A DNA stretch of 64,000 nucleotides from Streptomyces asoensis (GCF_016860545.1 NZ_BNEB01000002.1:1-64000); one strand, 5' to 3'. Shown: positions 27,881 through 36,818, numbered from the stretch's first letter. Notes: generated from the letters alone by a model not told the origin. Made by a program: numbers and translations.

Positions 27881-29383
27881 ATGACGAGCAGCACCGAGAC
27901 CACCGCCACCACCCCGCAGGTTGCGGTCAACGACATCGGTGACGAGGAAGCATTCCTCGCCGCTATCGACGAGACGATCAAGTACTTCAACGATGGCGAC
28001 ATCGTCGACGGCGTCATCGTCAAGGTTGACCGGGACGAGGTTCTCCTCGACATCGGTTACAAGACCGAAGGTGTCATCCCGAGCCGCGAGCTCTCGATCA
28101 AGCACGACGTCGACCCCAACGAGGTCGTCGCCGTCGGTGACGAGATCGAAGCCCTTGTTCTCCAGAAGGAGGACAAGGAAGGCCGCCTGATCCTCTCGAA
28201 GAAGCGCGCCCAGTACGAGCGCGCCTGGGGCACCATCGAGAAGATCAAGGAAGAGGACGGCATCGTCACCGGTACCGTCATCGAGGTCGTCAAGGGTGGT
28301 CTCATCCTCGACATCGGCCTCCGTGGCTTCCTGCCGGCCTCCCTCGTCGAGATGCGCCGCGTCCGCGACCTCCAGCCCTACGTGGGCAAGGAGCTCGAGG
28401 CGAAGATCATCGAGCTGGACAAGAACCGCAACAACGTGGTCCTGTCCCGCCGCGCCTGGCTGGAGCAGACCCAGTCCGAGGTGCGCCAGACGTTCCTCAC
28501 GACCCTCCAGAAGGGTCAGGTCCGTTCCGGCGTCGTCTCCTCGATCGTCAACTTCGGTGCCTTCGTGGACCTGGGTGGCGTCGACGGTCTGGTCCACGTC
28601 TCGGAGCTCTCCTGGAAGCACATCGACCACCCCTCCGAGGTCGTCGAGGTCGGCCAGGAGGTCACGGTCGAGGTCCTCGACGTCGACATGGACCGCGAGC
28701 GCGTCTCCCTGTCGCTGAAGGCGACCCAGGAAGACCCGTGGCAGCAGTTCGCCCGGACCCACCAGATCGGTCAGGTCGTGCCCGGCAAGGTCACGAAGCT
28801 GGTTCCGTTCGGTGCGTTCGTCCGCGTCGACGAGGGCATCGAGGGTCTGGTCCACATCTCCGAGCTGGCCGAGCGCCACGTGGAGATCCCGGAGCAGGTC
28901 GTCCAGGTCAACGACGAGATCTTCGTCAAGGTCATCGACATCGACCTCGAGCGTCGCCGGATCTCGCTGTCGCTGAAGCAGGCCAACGAGTCCTTCGGTT
29001 CCGACCCGGCCTCGGTCGAGTTCGACCCGACGCTCTACGGCATGGCCGCGTCGTACGACGACCAGGGCAACTACATCTACCCCGAGGGCTTCGACCCCGA
29101 GACCAACGACTGGCTCGAGGGCTTCGAGTCGCAGCGTGAGGTCTGGGAGAACCAGTACGCCGAGGCGCAGACCCGCTTCGAGCAGCACCAGGCTCAGGTC
29201 ATCAAGTCCCGCGAGGCGGACGCCGCCGCGGCCGCCGAGGGCGGCGACACCGCGGGTGCGGCTCCGGCCGCGTCCGGTGGTGGCGGCTCCTACTCCTCCG
29301 AGGGTGCCGACACGTCCGGCGCGCTGGCCTCGGACGAGGCGCTCGCCGCACTGCGCGAGAAGCTGGCCGGCGGCCAGAGCTGA
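27881..29383 (+). CDS. rpsA: 30S ribosomal protein S1
   Basis: S1 (500 residues) binds mRNA at the 30S subunit. Four S1 OB-fold repeats are visible at about residues 37-108, 113-195, 208-288 and 293-372, each with the GxVxxIxxFGAFVxL-type strand pattern (best: SGVVSSIVNFGAFVDLGGVDGLVHVSELSW and PGKVTKLVPFGAFVRVDEGIEGLVHISELAE). E. coli S1 has six repeats; four plus a long acidic/Gly/Ser tail is the usual actinobacterial form. The start MTSSTETTATTPQ is the only sensible ATG. A very strong terminator follows. Codon use is less skewed than in neighbours, with more GGT and GTC, as expected for a highly expressed gene. Confidence 0.97.
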   Translation: MTSSTETTATTPQVAVNDIGDEEAFLAAIDETIKYFNDGDIVDGVIVKVDRDEVLLDIGYKTEGVIPSRELSIKHDVDPNEVVAVGDEIEALVLQKEDKEGRLILSKKRAQYERAWGTIEKIKEEDGIVTGTVIEVVKGGLILDIGLRGFLPASLVEMRRVRDLQPYVGKELEAKIIELDKNRNNVVLSRRAWLEQTQSEVRQTFLTTLQKGQVRSGVVSSIVNFGAFVDLGGVDGLVHVSELSWKHIDHPSEVVEVGQEVTVEVLDVDMDRERVSLSLKATQEDPWQQFARTHQIGQVVPGKVTKLVPFGAFVRVDEGIEGLVHISELAERHVEIPEQVVQVNDEIFVKVIDIDLERRRISLSLKQANESFGSDPASVEFDPTLYGMAASYDDQGNYIYPEGFDPETNDWLEGFESQREVWENQYAEAQTRFEQHQAQVIKSREADAAAAAEGGDTAGAAPAASGGGGSYSSEGADTSGALASDEALAALREKLAGGQS

Positions 29384-29416
29384 ACGAACGCTAGCCACTG
29401 AGGCCTAGTCGCTCGA

Positions 29417-29452
29417 CCGAGGGCCCGCACCTTCTCAGGTGCGGGCCCTCGG
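29417..29452 (+). terminator. Strong rpsA terminator
   Basis: Perfect 16-bp inverted repeat (29417-29432 and 29437-29452) with a TCTC tetraloop, beginning 33 bases after the rpsA stop. Confidence 0.85.
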
Positions 29453-29555
29453 TGCTGCCCGGACACCCGCCACCCCGCCCGAACAAGATCGCGGCCCGGG
29501 AATACCCACCCCCTCAAGGGCGTTGGAACGAAGGAACACGAGGGGAGCGGTCCAA

Positions 29556-30494
29556 GTGCTTGATCCGCAGGGTTTGTACGCATGGGAGCCGAAAGGGCTG
29601 GCGGTCGTCGACATGGCGCTCGCCCAGGAGTCGGCCGGACTTGTCATGCTCTACCACTTCGACGGATACATCGACGCGGGCGAGACCGGCGACCAGATCG
29701 TCGACCGGCTCCTCGACTCGCTGCCCCACCAGCTCGTCGCCCGCTTCGACCACGACCGGCTGGTCGACTACCGCGCCCGCCGCCCGCTGCTGACCTTCAA
29801 GCGCGACCGGTGGACCGAGTACGAGGAGCCGGCCATCGAGGTCCGGCTGGTGCAGGACACCACCGGCGCGCCCTTCCTCCTGCTGTCCGGCCCCGAGCCC
29901 GACGTCGAGTGGGAACGCTTCGCCGTCGCCGTCCGGCAGATCGTCGAGCGGCTCGGCGTCCGCCTGTCGGTCAACTTCCACGGCATCCCCATGGGCGTCC
30001 CGCACACCCGTCCCGTCGGTCTCACCCCGCACGGCAACCGCACGGACCTCATGCCGGGCCACCGCAGCCCCTTCGACGAGGCCCAGGTCCCCGGCAGCGC
30101 CGAGGCGCTCGTCGAGTACCGCCTCATGGAAGCCGGACACGACATCCTGGGCGTCGCCGCGCACGTCCCGCACTACATCGCCCGCTCGGCCTACCCGGAC
30201 GCGGCACTGACCGTCCTGGAGGCCATCACGGCGGCCACCGGCCTCGTCCTGCCGGGCATCGCGCACTCCCTGCGCACGGACGCCCACCGCACACAGACCG
30301 AGATCGACCGCCAGATCCAGGAGGGCGACGAGGAACTCACCTCCCTCGTCCAGGGCCTGGAGCACCAGTACGACGCGGCCGCCGGCGCCGAGACCCGCGG
30401 CAACATGCTCGCCGAACCGGTCGACATCCCCTCGGCGGACGAGATCGGGCAGGAGTTCGAGCGATTCCTCGCCGAACGCGAAGGCGAAGCCTGA
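29556..30494 (+). CDS. PAC2 (proteasome assembly chaperone-like) family protein
   Basis: A 312-residue protein. GTG 29556 is chosen because GGGGAG precedes it and the conserved block starts right there ([53 protein letters not shown]). The PAC2 fold runs to about residue 230 with ATP-grasp-like strand patterns ([73 protein letters not shown]). The C-terminal part is helical ([26 protein letters not shown]). Actinobacterial PAC2 homologues are linked by name to proteasome chaperones, but their role is not established. Confidence 0.88.
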   Translation: MLDPQGLYAWEPKGLAVVDMALAQESAGLVMLYHFDGYIDAGETGDQIVDRLLDSLPHQLVARFDHDRLVDYRARRPLLTFKRDRWTEYEEPAIEVRLVQDTTGAPFLLLSGPEPDVEWERFAVAVRQIVERLGVRLSVNFHGIPMGVPHTRPVGLTPHGNRTDLMPGHRSPFDEAQVPGSAEALVEYRLMEAGHDILGVAAHVPHYIARSAYPDAALTVLEAITAATGLVLPGIAHSLRTDAHRTQTEIDRQIQEGDEELTSLVQGLEHQYDAAAGAETRGNMLAEPVDIPSADEIGQEFERFLAEREGEA

Positions 30495-30580
30495 CCCCGC
30501 CCGCGAACGCGCCCCGTCCCCGCCGCACCCTCCCACCAGGGGAGACACGGCGGGGAACGCGCGGGGAACACCGTGCGCAA

Positions 30581-30613
30581 GGGCCTGGCGGGCGCTCCGT
30601 CACCGCCAGGCCC
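30581..30613 (+). terminator. Hairpin upstream of coaE
   Basis: Perfect 11-bp arms (30581-30591 and 30603-30613) with an 11-nt loop lie between the PAC2 gene and coaE. It ends 13 bases before the coaE start, so it may terminate PAC2 transcripts or modulate coaE. Confidence 0.6.
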
Positions 30614-30626
30614 TAAGCTTCCGCCC

Positions 30627-31247
30627 ATGCTGAAAGTGGGCCTGACCGGCGGCATCGGCGCCGGCAAGAGCGAGGTGTCACGGCTGCTCGTCGCACACGG
30701 AGCCGTGCTCATCGACGCCGACCGCATCGCACGCGAGGTCGTCGCCCCCGGGACCCCCGGACTCACCGCCGTCACGCAAGCCTTCGGCGAGGACGTCCTC
30801 GCCCCGGACGGCAGCCTCGACCGCCCCCGCCTGGGCTCCGTCGTCTTCGCCGACCCGGAGAAACTGGCCCTCCTCAACTCGATCGTGCACCCCCTCGTCG
30901 GAGCACGCTCCCGCGAACTGGAGACGGCCGCCCCCGAGGACGCCGTCGTCGTCCACGACGTCCCCCTCCTCACCGAGAACGGCCTCGCCCCCCTCTACGA
31001 CCTCGTGATCGTCGTCGACGTCGCCCCCGGGACCCAGCTCGACCGGCTCGTCCGGCTGCGCGGCATGACCGAGGACGACGCCCGCGCGCGCATGGCCGCA
31101 CAGGCCACCCGCGACGACCGCCGGAAGATCGCCGACATCGTCATCGACAACGACGTACCGCTCGTCGACCTCCAGCGGCGCGTCGAGGACGTCTGGGCCG
31201 ACCTCGCACGCAGAGCACGGGCGTCCCACGGGTCCGCCCCGGAATAG
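30627..31247 (+). CDS. coaE: Dephospho-CoA kinase
   Basis: CoaE phosphorylates the 3'-hydroxyl of dephospho-CoA, the last step of coenzyme A synthesis. The protein has 206 residues and starts at [21 protein letters not shown], with the P-loop at residues 7-15. Other marks are [18 protein letters not shown] (catalytic Asp), [39 protein letters not shown], the lid segment [17 protein letters not shown] and [21 protein letters not shown]. Length is normal for a stand-alone CoaE; the C-terminal UPF0157 fusion seen in mycobacteria is absent. rpsA-coaE proximity is common in actinobacteria. Confidence 0.96.
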   Translation: MLKVGLTGGIGAGKSEVSRLLVAHGAVLIDADRIAREVVAPGTPGLTAVTQAFGEDVLAPDGSLDRPRLGSVVFADPEKLALLNSIVHPLVGARSRELETAAPEDAVVVHDVPLLTENGLAPLYDLVIVVDVAPGTQLDRLVRLRGMTEDDARARMAAQATRDDRRKIADIVIDNDVPLVDLQRRVEDVWADLARRARASHGSAPE

Positions 31248-31297
31248 CGGCCCTCGCCACGCGCGTTGAACCCGGCGAGCAAGGGAAGGATTTTTCC

Positions 31298-31678
31298 GTG
31301 CCCGATACCAGCGGTTCGACCGGACGTACCCCGGAGACAGATGTCATCGACTTCCGTGCCGCCGAGCACCTGCTCGCCGCACGGGACCCGCGGGGCGCGG
31401 TGAAATTGCTCGACGGAGTCATCGCCGCGCACCCCGAGAACACGGCCGCCCGGCTGCTGCGCGCGCGAGCCTTCTTCGCCGCCGCCCAACTGCGGCCCGC
31501 CGAGCTGGAGTTCACGGTCGTCCTGGAGCGCGAGCCGGACAACGCCTTCGCGCACTTCGCACTCGGCCGCACCTACGAACGGCAGGGCCGCGGCGACCAG
31601 GCCAAACGCCACTTCCGGCTCGCCGCCGCCCTCGACCCGAACCCGCAGTACCTCAAAGCGGCCCGCTTCGAGGACTGA
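31298..31678 (+). CDS. Tetratricopeptide-repeat protein
   Basis: A 126-residue protein with GTG 31298 after AAGGGAAGGA. After a short polar leader it is made of about three TPR units (IDFRAAEHLLAARDPRGAVKLLDGVIAAHPENTAARLLRARAFFAA, LRPAELEFTVVLEREPDNAFAHFALGRTYERQGRGDQAKRHFRLAAALDPNPQYLKAARFE). TPR proteins mediate protein-protein contacts; the partner is unknown. It follows coaE by 50 bp on the same strand. Confidence 0.88.
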   Translation: MPDTSGSTGRTPETDVIDFRAAEHLLAARDPRGAVKLLDGVIAAHPENTAARLLRARAFFAAAQLRPAELEFTVVLEREPDNAFAHFALGRTYERQGRGDQAKRHFRLAAALDPNPQYLKAARFED

Positions 31679-31680
31679 GA

Positions 31681-31715
31681 GCGCCCGGACCCGGCCACCG
31701 CGCCCGGACCCGGCC
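31681..31715. repeat. 16-bp direct repeat downstream of the TPR gene
   Basis: GCGCCCGGACCCGGCC occurs at 31681-31696 and again at 31700-31715, immediately after the TPR stop codon. No hairpin or terminator is obvious. Confidence 0.5.
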
Positions 31716-31784
31716 GCCCGAATCCGGCCCCCGCCCCTCGGGGCGGACCGCCGCACGGTTCGCGACGGCCGTCCTGCGGATGCC

Positions 31785-32051
31785 TCACGGGTGACGGTGC
31801 TCGGGCGGCCGGTACGGCGGGACGTCACGGCCCGGCTGATAGTGCGGACCCTCCCGCCGGTGCCGCAGGATCATCGTCAGATCCACGGTGACCACCACCC
31901 ACAGCACCCCGCAGGCAGCCGCCCACCCCGGACGCCCGGCGAGGGCGAACGCGGCCGTCCCGAAGATCGCCCAGGCCAGACCCCACAGCGTCAGCCACAG
32001 ACGCATCCTCAGCGCACTGCGCGCTGTCGTCGGCTCACTGCCCGTACGCAT
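31785..32051 (-). CDS. Small two-helix membrane protein (DUF6343-like)
   Basis: An 88-residue protein starting MRTGSEPTTARSALRMRLWL, with GAGGAG upstream. Two transmembrane helices are visible (LTLWGLAWAIFGTAAFALAG and GWAAACGVLWVVVTVDLTMIL), followed by a basic, Pro-rich cytoplasmic tail (RHRREGPHYQPGRDVPPYRPPEH). I recall this as a Streptomyces-specific family of unknown function (DUF6343). It is alone on the minus strand between plus-strand genes. Confidence 0.75.
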   Translation of the reverse strand: MRTGSEPTTARSALRMRLWLTLWGLAWAIFGTAAFALAGRPGWAAACGVLWVVVTVDLTMILRHRREGPHYQPGRDVPPYRPPEHRHP

Positions 32052-32212
32052 CCCGATCACCGCTCCTCCCTGCAACGTACTCCTCGGCTCCGGCGTTCTC
32101 CAGGGAGCGGGTGAACCGGCCCCCACACCGCTCGAACAGGACACCCATCCCTCGAACGAGTGAACCAGCGGCCCGACGGAACGCCCCGACGCCCACGGCC
32201 CGTTGGACGGGC

Positions 32213-32908
32213 ATGGGACTCCAGATGCGAGAAGGACACAACGGAACCGGCCCCGGCGCGATCACCCCCGACGGCTGCGCGGTCGAGCTCTACTCCCGCC
32301 TGCCGGTGGGCGACGAACCCGAGATCATCACCGCGGCGGTGCCCCCGCGCGCCCACATCCTGGAACTGGGCAGCGGCGTCGGCCGGATCACCCACGCCCT
32401 CCTGGACCGCGGCTTCACGGTCACGGCCGTGGACGAATCCGCCGAGATGCTGGAACGCGTCCGCGGGGCGCGCACCATACGCGGCCCCATCGAGGACCTC
32501 GCCCTGGAGGAGACGTTCGACGTCGTGATGCTCGCGTCGTTCCTCGTGCACAACGCGGACGCCGGCTTACGGCGAAAGATGCTGCGCGCCTGCGCACGGC
32601 ACGTCGCCGACGGCGGGTGCGTGCTGATCCAGCGGGAGGGAGCGCACTACCACTGCGACGTGCCGCGCGAACGCGTCGATCCCGCCGGCTTCACGGTACG
32701 GATCGTCTCGTGCGAGCCCGTCGCGGACGGCGTCGACTCCGTGCGCGCGCAGTACGAGTTCCCGGACGCGGTATGGACCCAGACCTTCAGATCCCGGTCC
32801 TTGACCGATGAACAGTTCGAGGAGGCACTGACCGAGGCGGGACTGGAACGGGAGAGCTGGCTGACGCAGGACCGCATGTGGGTGAGAGCGGTGCGGACGG
32901 CGGAGTAA
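32213..32908 (+). CDS. Class I SAM-dependent methyltransferase
   Basis: A 231-residue protein if ATG 32213 (MGLQMREGHNG) is used; ATG 32225 (MREGHNG) is equally possible, and neither has a good ribosome-binding site. SAM motif I is HILELGSGVGRITHALLDRGFTVTAVDESAEMLERV, motif II region TFDVVMLASFLVHNAD, motif III VADGGCVLIQREGAHYHCDVPR. The C-terminal part is a small beta-domain (FTVRIVSCEPVADGVDSVRAQYEFPDAVWTQTFRSRSLTDEQFEEALTEAGL). Acceptor substrate unknown. Confidence 0.82.
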   Translation: MGLQMREGHNGTGPGAITPDGCAVELYSRLPVGDEPEIITAAVPPRAHILELGSGVGRITHALLDRGFTVTAVDESAEMLERVRGARTIRGPIEDLALEETFDVVMLASFLVHNADAGLRRKMLRACARHVADGGCVLIQREGAHYHCDVPRERVDPAGFTVRIVSCEPVADGVDSVRAQYEFPDAVWTQTFRSRSLTDEQFEEALTEAGLERESWLTQDRMWVRAVRTAE

Positions 32909-33010
32909 GGGGCGGCGAGGTGCGATGAGTTCGGGAGCCGGGGGCGGTCTACCTCACCGACAGCACGACGCACCGCTCACCACACACCGCTCACACCGCA
33001 GGAGACCTCC

Positions 33011-33511
33011 ATGTCCGAGACCACGGCTCCCCTCGCCGCCTCCGCCACTGCCTCCGCCGCCGGAGCCCCGTCCGGCTCCGGCTCCGGCTCTGGTTCCGCC
33101 CCGGCTCCGGCACGCGCGGAGCGCCGCGCCCGCCGGGCCCGGATCGCACTGCGGGGCTTGCAGGTGTTCCTCGCGCTCTTCTACGGCATCGCCAGCGCGC
33201 TGCCGAAGCTGATCGCGCACCCGTCGGCGTCCGAGGGCTTCGACAAGATGGGCTGGGGCAACGCCGGCATGTACACCATCGGCGTCCTCGAGCTCGCCGG
33301 GGCGATCGCCCTGCTCGTCCCGGTGCTCCAGTCCGTGGCGGCGGTGGCACTGGGAGCGCTGATGGTGGGCGCCTTCGTCGTCCAGGTCGTCGTCTTCGAC
33401 GGCCAGAACGCGGCGACGCCCCTCATCCTGATCATCCCGCTGGCGCTCATCGCCTGGAAGCGCCGGGAGTCGAACAGGGCACTCCTGCGCTGGGCACGAC
33501 GAGAGGCATGA
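33011..33511 (+). CDS. DoxX family membrane protein
   Basis: A 166-residue membrane protein with GGAGACCTCC just before the ATG. A Ser/Ala/Gly/Pro leader of about 45 residues precedes four transmembrane helices (LRGLQVFLALFYGIASALPKLI, GMYTIGVLELAGAIALLVPVL, SVAAVALGALMVGAFVVQVVVF, ATPLILIIPLALIAWKRR), the DoxX-like topology. DoxX proteins are linked to quinone or thiol redox functions in some bacteria, but this subgroup is uncharacterised. Confidence 0.82.
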   Translation: MSETTAPLAASATASAAGAPSGSGSGSGSAPAPARAERRARRARIALRGLQVFLALFYGIASALPKLIAHPSASEGFDKMGWGNAGMYTIGVLELAGAIALLVPVLQSVAAVALGALMVGAFVVQVVVFDGQNAATPLILIIPLALIAWKRRESNRALLRWARREA

Positions 33512-33514
33512 CAG

Positions 33515-33557
33515 GCGGGGGAGGGGTGGGGTCGGGGGGTGGGGGGGGGGAGGGGGA
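33515..33557 (+). repeat. G-tract cluster with G-quadruplex potential
   Basis: Six runs of four or more guanines, broken by single A, T or TC, lie directly upstream of the uracil-DNA glycosylase gene; the longest (33541-33550) is ten G. A run of C follows at 33558-33563. Confidence 0.7.
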
Positions 33558-33617
33558 CCCCCCGGCTGCTCAAGTCACCTGGCCGGGAATCCGCCCCTCC
33601 CGTCTTACGGTGGAGAC

Positions 33618-34475
33618 ATGGACGCCCCCAAGGCCCCCGCCCGTCCCGCCCCCGCTCTTCCCGCCTCCGCCTCTCCCACCCCGGCCTCTCCCGCCCCCGC
33701 TCCTCCCGCCTCCGGGGCCTCTCGGTCCGCTCTTGGCGAGCTCGATCTGCGGGTGGCGGGGTGCGGGGCGTGTGCTCGGCTGGTGGCGTGGCGTGAGGAG
33801 GTCGCCCGTACCAAGCGGGCGGCCTTCGCGGACTGGACGTACTGGGGTCGGCCGGTGCCCGGCTTCGGCCCGCCGGACGCCCGGCTGCTGATCGTCGGGC
33901 TGGCCCCCGCCGCGCACGGGGGGAACCGGACGGGGCGGATGTTCACCGGGGACCGTTCCGGGGACGTGCTGTACCAGGCGTTGTACGACGTGGGGCTCGC
34001 TTCGCAGCCCACCGCGGTCTCGGTGGACGACGGGCTGGAGCTGTACGGCGTGCGGATCACCTCGCCCGTGCACTGTGCGCCGCCCGCCAACAGGCCCACG
34101 CCGGGGGAGCGGGACACCTGCCGGCCCTGGCTGGTGCAGGAGTTGCGGCTGCTGCGGCCGACGTTGCGGGCGGTCGTCGTACTCGGCGCTTTCGGCTGGC
34201 AGGCCGCGTTGCCGGCGTTCGCCGAGGCCGGCTGGACCGTGCCCCGGCCGCGGCCCGCCTTCGCGCACGGAACCAGGGTGCCGCTCCCCGCCCCGGACCT
34301 TCCACGGGAGCCGGGCGGCCGGAAGGACGGCCTCGACGGTGCGGAAGGCCCCGGGGGCGTCGAGGTCTTCGGGTGTTTTCATGTCAGTCAGCGCAACACC
34401 TTCACGGGGCGGCTCACCCCCGCGATGCTGCGCGAGGTGCTGAGCACGGCCGCGGGGGTGGCGGGGCTGACGTGA
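33618..34475 (+). CDS. Type-5 (UdgB-like) uracil-DNA glycosylase
   Basis: A 285-residue DNA repair enzyme that removes uracil and deaminated purines. After a Pro/Ala/Ser leader of about 35 residues comes RVAGCGACARLVAWREEVA, whose cysteines together with two later ones (CAPPANRPTPGERDTCRPW) make the [4Fe-4S] site. Motif A is LLIVGLAPAAHGGNRTGRMFTGDRSGDVLYQAL, typical of type 5 in having Ala rather than a catalytic Asp/Asn, and motif B is CFHVSQRNTFTGRLT. A helical insertion after FAEAGWTVPRP is slightly long. High-GC organisms face frequent cytosine deamination, so this is an expected repair gene. Confidence 0.9.
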   Translation: MDAPKAPARPAPALPASASPTPASPAPAPPASGASRSALGELDLRVAGCGACARLVAWREEVARTKRAAFADWTYWGRPVPGFGPPDARLLIVGLAPAAHGGNRTGRMFTGDRSGDVLYQALYDVGLASQPTAVSVDDGLELYGVRITSPVHCAPPANRPTPGERDTCRPWLVQELRLLRPTLRAVVVLGAFGWQAALPAFAEAGWTVPRPRPAFAHGTRVPLPAPDLPREPGGRKDGLDGAEGPGGVEVFGCFHVSQRNTFTGRLTPAMLREVLSTAAGVAGLT

Positions 34476-34482
34476 GGGCGGG

Positions 34483-35940
34483 TCAGACGACGCGTGCCGC
34501 GGCGATCGGCCGTGAGGTGACCGGATAGGTCTTGTCGCGGGCGGTGTTGACGCTCCAGCGGTAGCGGGAGAACTCACCGGTGGCGTCGGAGGCGTAGAAC
34601 ATCATGTGGCCGATGCCGACGCCCTCGAACTGCTCCTGTGCGAGCAGGCTCACCATGCGGGTGTCGGGATACTTGGGGTAGTTGGTCAGGGCGTACACGC
34701 CGTGCGGTTCGGCGGTGCAGTCGACGACCTCGACGGCGTACTGGGTCTCGCCGGTGAAGTCGGCGACCCCGCTGAAGACGCCCTTGATCTCGCGGACCAT
34801 CACGATGTGCCCGGTGTTGTTCTCGACCTGGCCGTTGTAGTCCACCGCGATCAGGTCGCCGGGCCGGAGGTCGGTGACCTTGCGGATCTGCTGGAGGCGC
34901 GGGCCGGCGGTGCCCGCGGCGAAGGCCCGGCGGTAGTCGGCCGCTTCGGGGATGCGGTCCTGGAAGTACTGGGTGAAGTAGGCGTCGGTGGCCCACCCGT
35001 AGGTGTGTTTCAGCGTCCAGGTGACGAAGGACGAGCAGCGGGCGCGGGCGATCCAGCTCGCCAGGTCGTCGGGGGTGCCCCAGGTGACGGTCGACGGGGA
35101 GCCGATGAGGTAGACGTTGTTGAGGCGGGCCGTCCGGCCGCTGATCAGGGAGATCTCGTCGGCGGTCAGGGCGCGGCCGTAGGCGCGGACGTCGTCGACG
35201 GAGCCCTTGAAGTGGTTCACGTAGGCGCCGTTCCAGCGGGCGCGGCCTATGTTGAAGCCCTGGGGGGCGGCCCAGGAGAGGGCGGCGTCGGCGGTGCCCT
35301 CGGGTACGCCGTTGACGTAGAGGTGGACCCGGGTGCCGTCCCACACGCCGGTCAGGTGGGTCCAGGTGCCGGGTGCGGGGGTGCTGGTGCCCAGGGCGGA
35401 GATCTTGACGCTCTGGTCCTCGGACCGCACCTTGAACGCCCAGGCGGCGGCGGTGTCGTCGTACTGGAGCAGGAAGCGGCTGCATCCGGTGCCGTCCTGG
35501 CTGACGGCGGTGTACATGCTGGTCGGGGCGGCGTCGGCGGCGAGGCGTACCCAGGCGGAGACGGTGAACGCGGCCGTGGTGTCGAGCACGGAGGCGGTGG
35601 TGGCCCAGGCCGTGTCGAGGGTGAGTTCGCCTCCGGCCCGCAGGGTCGTCCAGCTCGCGCCGGTGCCGAGGGTGAGGGGGTGGTCGCGGCCGGAGCGGTC
35701 GGCGCCGGAGCCGTCCAGCGGCCAGTGGCCGGCGAGATCGGTGGGGAGGTGGCCGGCGGCGAGGAGGCGCTGGTACTGCACCATCTGTTCGGCCTGGGCG
35801 AGGTGCGGTGTGGTGACGGGGGTGAAGGGGGTGTCGAGCGGGGTGTCGGCGGCCGCGCTCGGGGCGGTGCCCAGTACGCCGGTCACCGCGCCCGCCCCGA
35901 CGAGTGCGGCTCCGCTCAGCAGTCCACGTCTGCTCACCAT
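34483..35940 (-). CDS. Tat-secreted LamG-domain protein with NlpC/P60-like C-terminal domain
   Basis: A 485-residue protein with a twin-arginine signal (MVSRRGLLSGAALVGAGAVTGVLGTAPSAAA). Residues about 65-255 form a LamG/concanavalin-like jelly roll (GHWPLDGSGADRSGRDHPLTLG, FTVSAWVRLAADAAP, WTHLTGVWDGTRVHLYVNGV, GSVDDVRAYGRALTADEISLI). The C-terminal part contains RCSSFVTWTLKHTYGW, with a candidate catalytic Cys, and LRPGDLIAVDYNGQVENNTGHIVMVREI, with a His, which resembles an NlpC/P60 cysteine peptidase. It may bind and process a wall polymer. The combination is uncommon; catalytic assignment is inference. It is convergent with the UDG gene. Confidence 0.72.
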   Translation of the reverse strand: MVSRRGLLSGAALVGAGAVTGVLGTAPSAAADTPLDTPFTPVTTPHLAQAEQMVQYQRLLAAGHLPTDLAGHWPLDGSGADRSGRDHPLTLGTGASWTTLRAGGELTLDTAWATTASVLDTTAAFTVSAWVRLAADAAPTSMYTAVSQDGTGCSRFLLQYDDTAAAWAFKVRSEDQSVKISALGTSTPAPGTWTHLTGVWDGTRVHLYVNGVPEGTADAALSWAAPQGFNIGRARWNGAYVNHFKGSVDDVRAYGRALTADEISLISGRTARLNNVYLIGSPSTVTWGTPDDLASWIARARCSSFVTWTLKHTYGWATDAYFTQYFQDRIPEAADYRRAFAAGTAGPRLQQIRKVTDLRPGDLIAVDYNGQVENNTGHIVMVREIKGVFSGVADFTGETQYAVEVVDCTAEPHGVYALTNYPKYPDTRMVSLLAQEQFEGVGIGHMMFYASDATGEFSRYRWSVNTARDKTYPVTSRPIAAARVV

Positions 35941-35957
35941 GCTGGTTCTCCCCGTTC

Positions 35958-35983
35958 GTGTTCGCCGTACGTGTTCGCCGTAC
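35958..35983. repeat. Tandem 13-bp repeat upstream of the LamG protein gene
   Basis: GTGTTCGCCGTAC occurs twice without a gap (35958-35970, 35971-35983), 18-43 bp upstream of the minus-strand start at 35940, within its promoter/leader. Confidence 0.6.
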
Positions 35984-36036
35984 GTGTGTCTTCGGACGCC
36001 TGTCCGAAGGGTCAGGGGATTCTAGGCGGAGCGTGA

Positions 36037-36711
36037 TCAGGAGCGGGCGGTGTCCGCGGGCGGGTCCTGTTCGCCGAACAGGTGGCGGACGGTGGAGCGG
36101 TAGTTGGCCTGTACGTGGTGCAGGGCGTGGGCGCGGGCGCGGGCGGGGTCGCCGGAGGCGATGGCGTCGTAGAGGTCCTGGTGTTCGGTGAGGAGCTGGG
36201 GCCATTCCTCGTTGCGGCGGGTGAGCCATTGCAGGCGGCCGGCGACGGGTTCCATGACGGAGGTCAGCAGGGTGTTGCCGGCCATGGCGAGGAGCCGGTC
36301 GTGGAAGCGGGTGTTGATGTCGGTGATCGCCTCGGCGTCCGCGGCTTCGGTGGCGGCGGCCGCGCTGGTGAGCAGGTCCCGTAGTTCCGCGAGGTCGTCC
36401 GGGGTGGCCCGGGTGGCGGCCAGTCCGGCCGCGTACACCTCCAACGCCTCGCGGAGTTCGAAGAGTTCCTTGACGTCGGTGGGGCTCAGTGGGCGTACGA
36501 CCGTGCGGCGGGGGGTTTCGGAGTGGACGAAGCCCTCGGCGACCAGTGCCCGGATCGCTTCGCGGACGGGGACTCTGGAGACGCCGTAGCGGTCGGCGAG
36601 TTCGCGTTCGACGAGCCGGTCCCCGGGGCGGAGCCTGCCGGCGATGATCTCCTGCCGCAGGGCCCCCAGGACGCGCTCGCGCACCGCTCCGAGGGGTTCG
36701 ATCTTCGTCAT
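36037..36711 (-). CDS. GntR family regulator (FCD/FadR subfamily)
   Basis: A 224-residue repressor. The N-terminal winged helix-turn-helix (VRERVLGALRQEIIAGRLRPGDRLVERELADRYGVSRVPVREAIRALVAEGFVHSETPRRTVVRPLS) is classic GntR. The C-terminal helical FCD domain (ELFELREALEVYAAGLAATRATPDDLAELRDLL, INTRFHDRLLAMAGNTLL, LTEHQDLYDAIASGDPARARAHALHHVQ) holds the usual metal-binding Asp/His residues in DINTRFHDRLL and EHQDLYDAI. It is divergent from the NCS1 permease gene, and a perfect palindrome in between is the likely operator. It probably represses the permease-racemase pair until a purine/hydantoin-type ligand is present. Confidence 0.93.
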   Translation of the reverse strand: MTKIEPLGAVRERVLGALRQEIIAGRLRPGDRLVERELADRYGVSRVPVREAIRALVAEGFVHSETPRRTVVRPLSPTDVKELFELREALEVYAAGLAATRATPDDLAELRDLLTSAAAATEAADAEAITDINTRFHDRLLAMAGNTLLTSVMEPVAGRLQWLTRRNEEWPQLLTEHQDLYDAIASGDPARARAHALHHVQANYRSTVRHLFGEQDPPADTARS

Positions 36712-36802
36712 GGGTCCATCTTCGCCGATGCGAGGGGGCTTTTACGGAGCCGTAACGGAGCCGACATCGGTCAGAACGCTTGACGGCGGGACCATGTGCG
36801 CA

Positions 36803-36818
36803 GTTTGGTATACCAAAC
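36803..36818. promoter_or_regulatory. Palindromic GntR operator overlapping the permease promoter
   Basis: GTTTGGTATACCAAAC is a perfect 16-bp palindrome in the intergenic region. It matches the TGGTNNNACCA-like sites of FadR/FCD regulators. It covers TTGGTA (36805-36810), a possible -35, with TAGTCT (36830-36835) as -10 after 19 bases, so a bound repressor would block the permease promoter. Confidence 0.75.
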
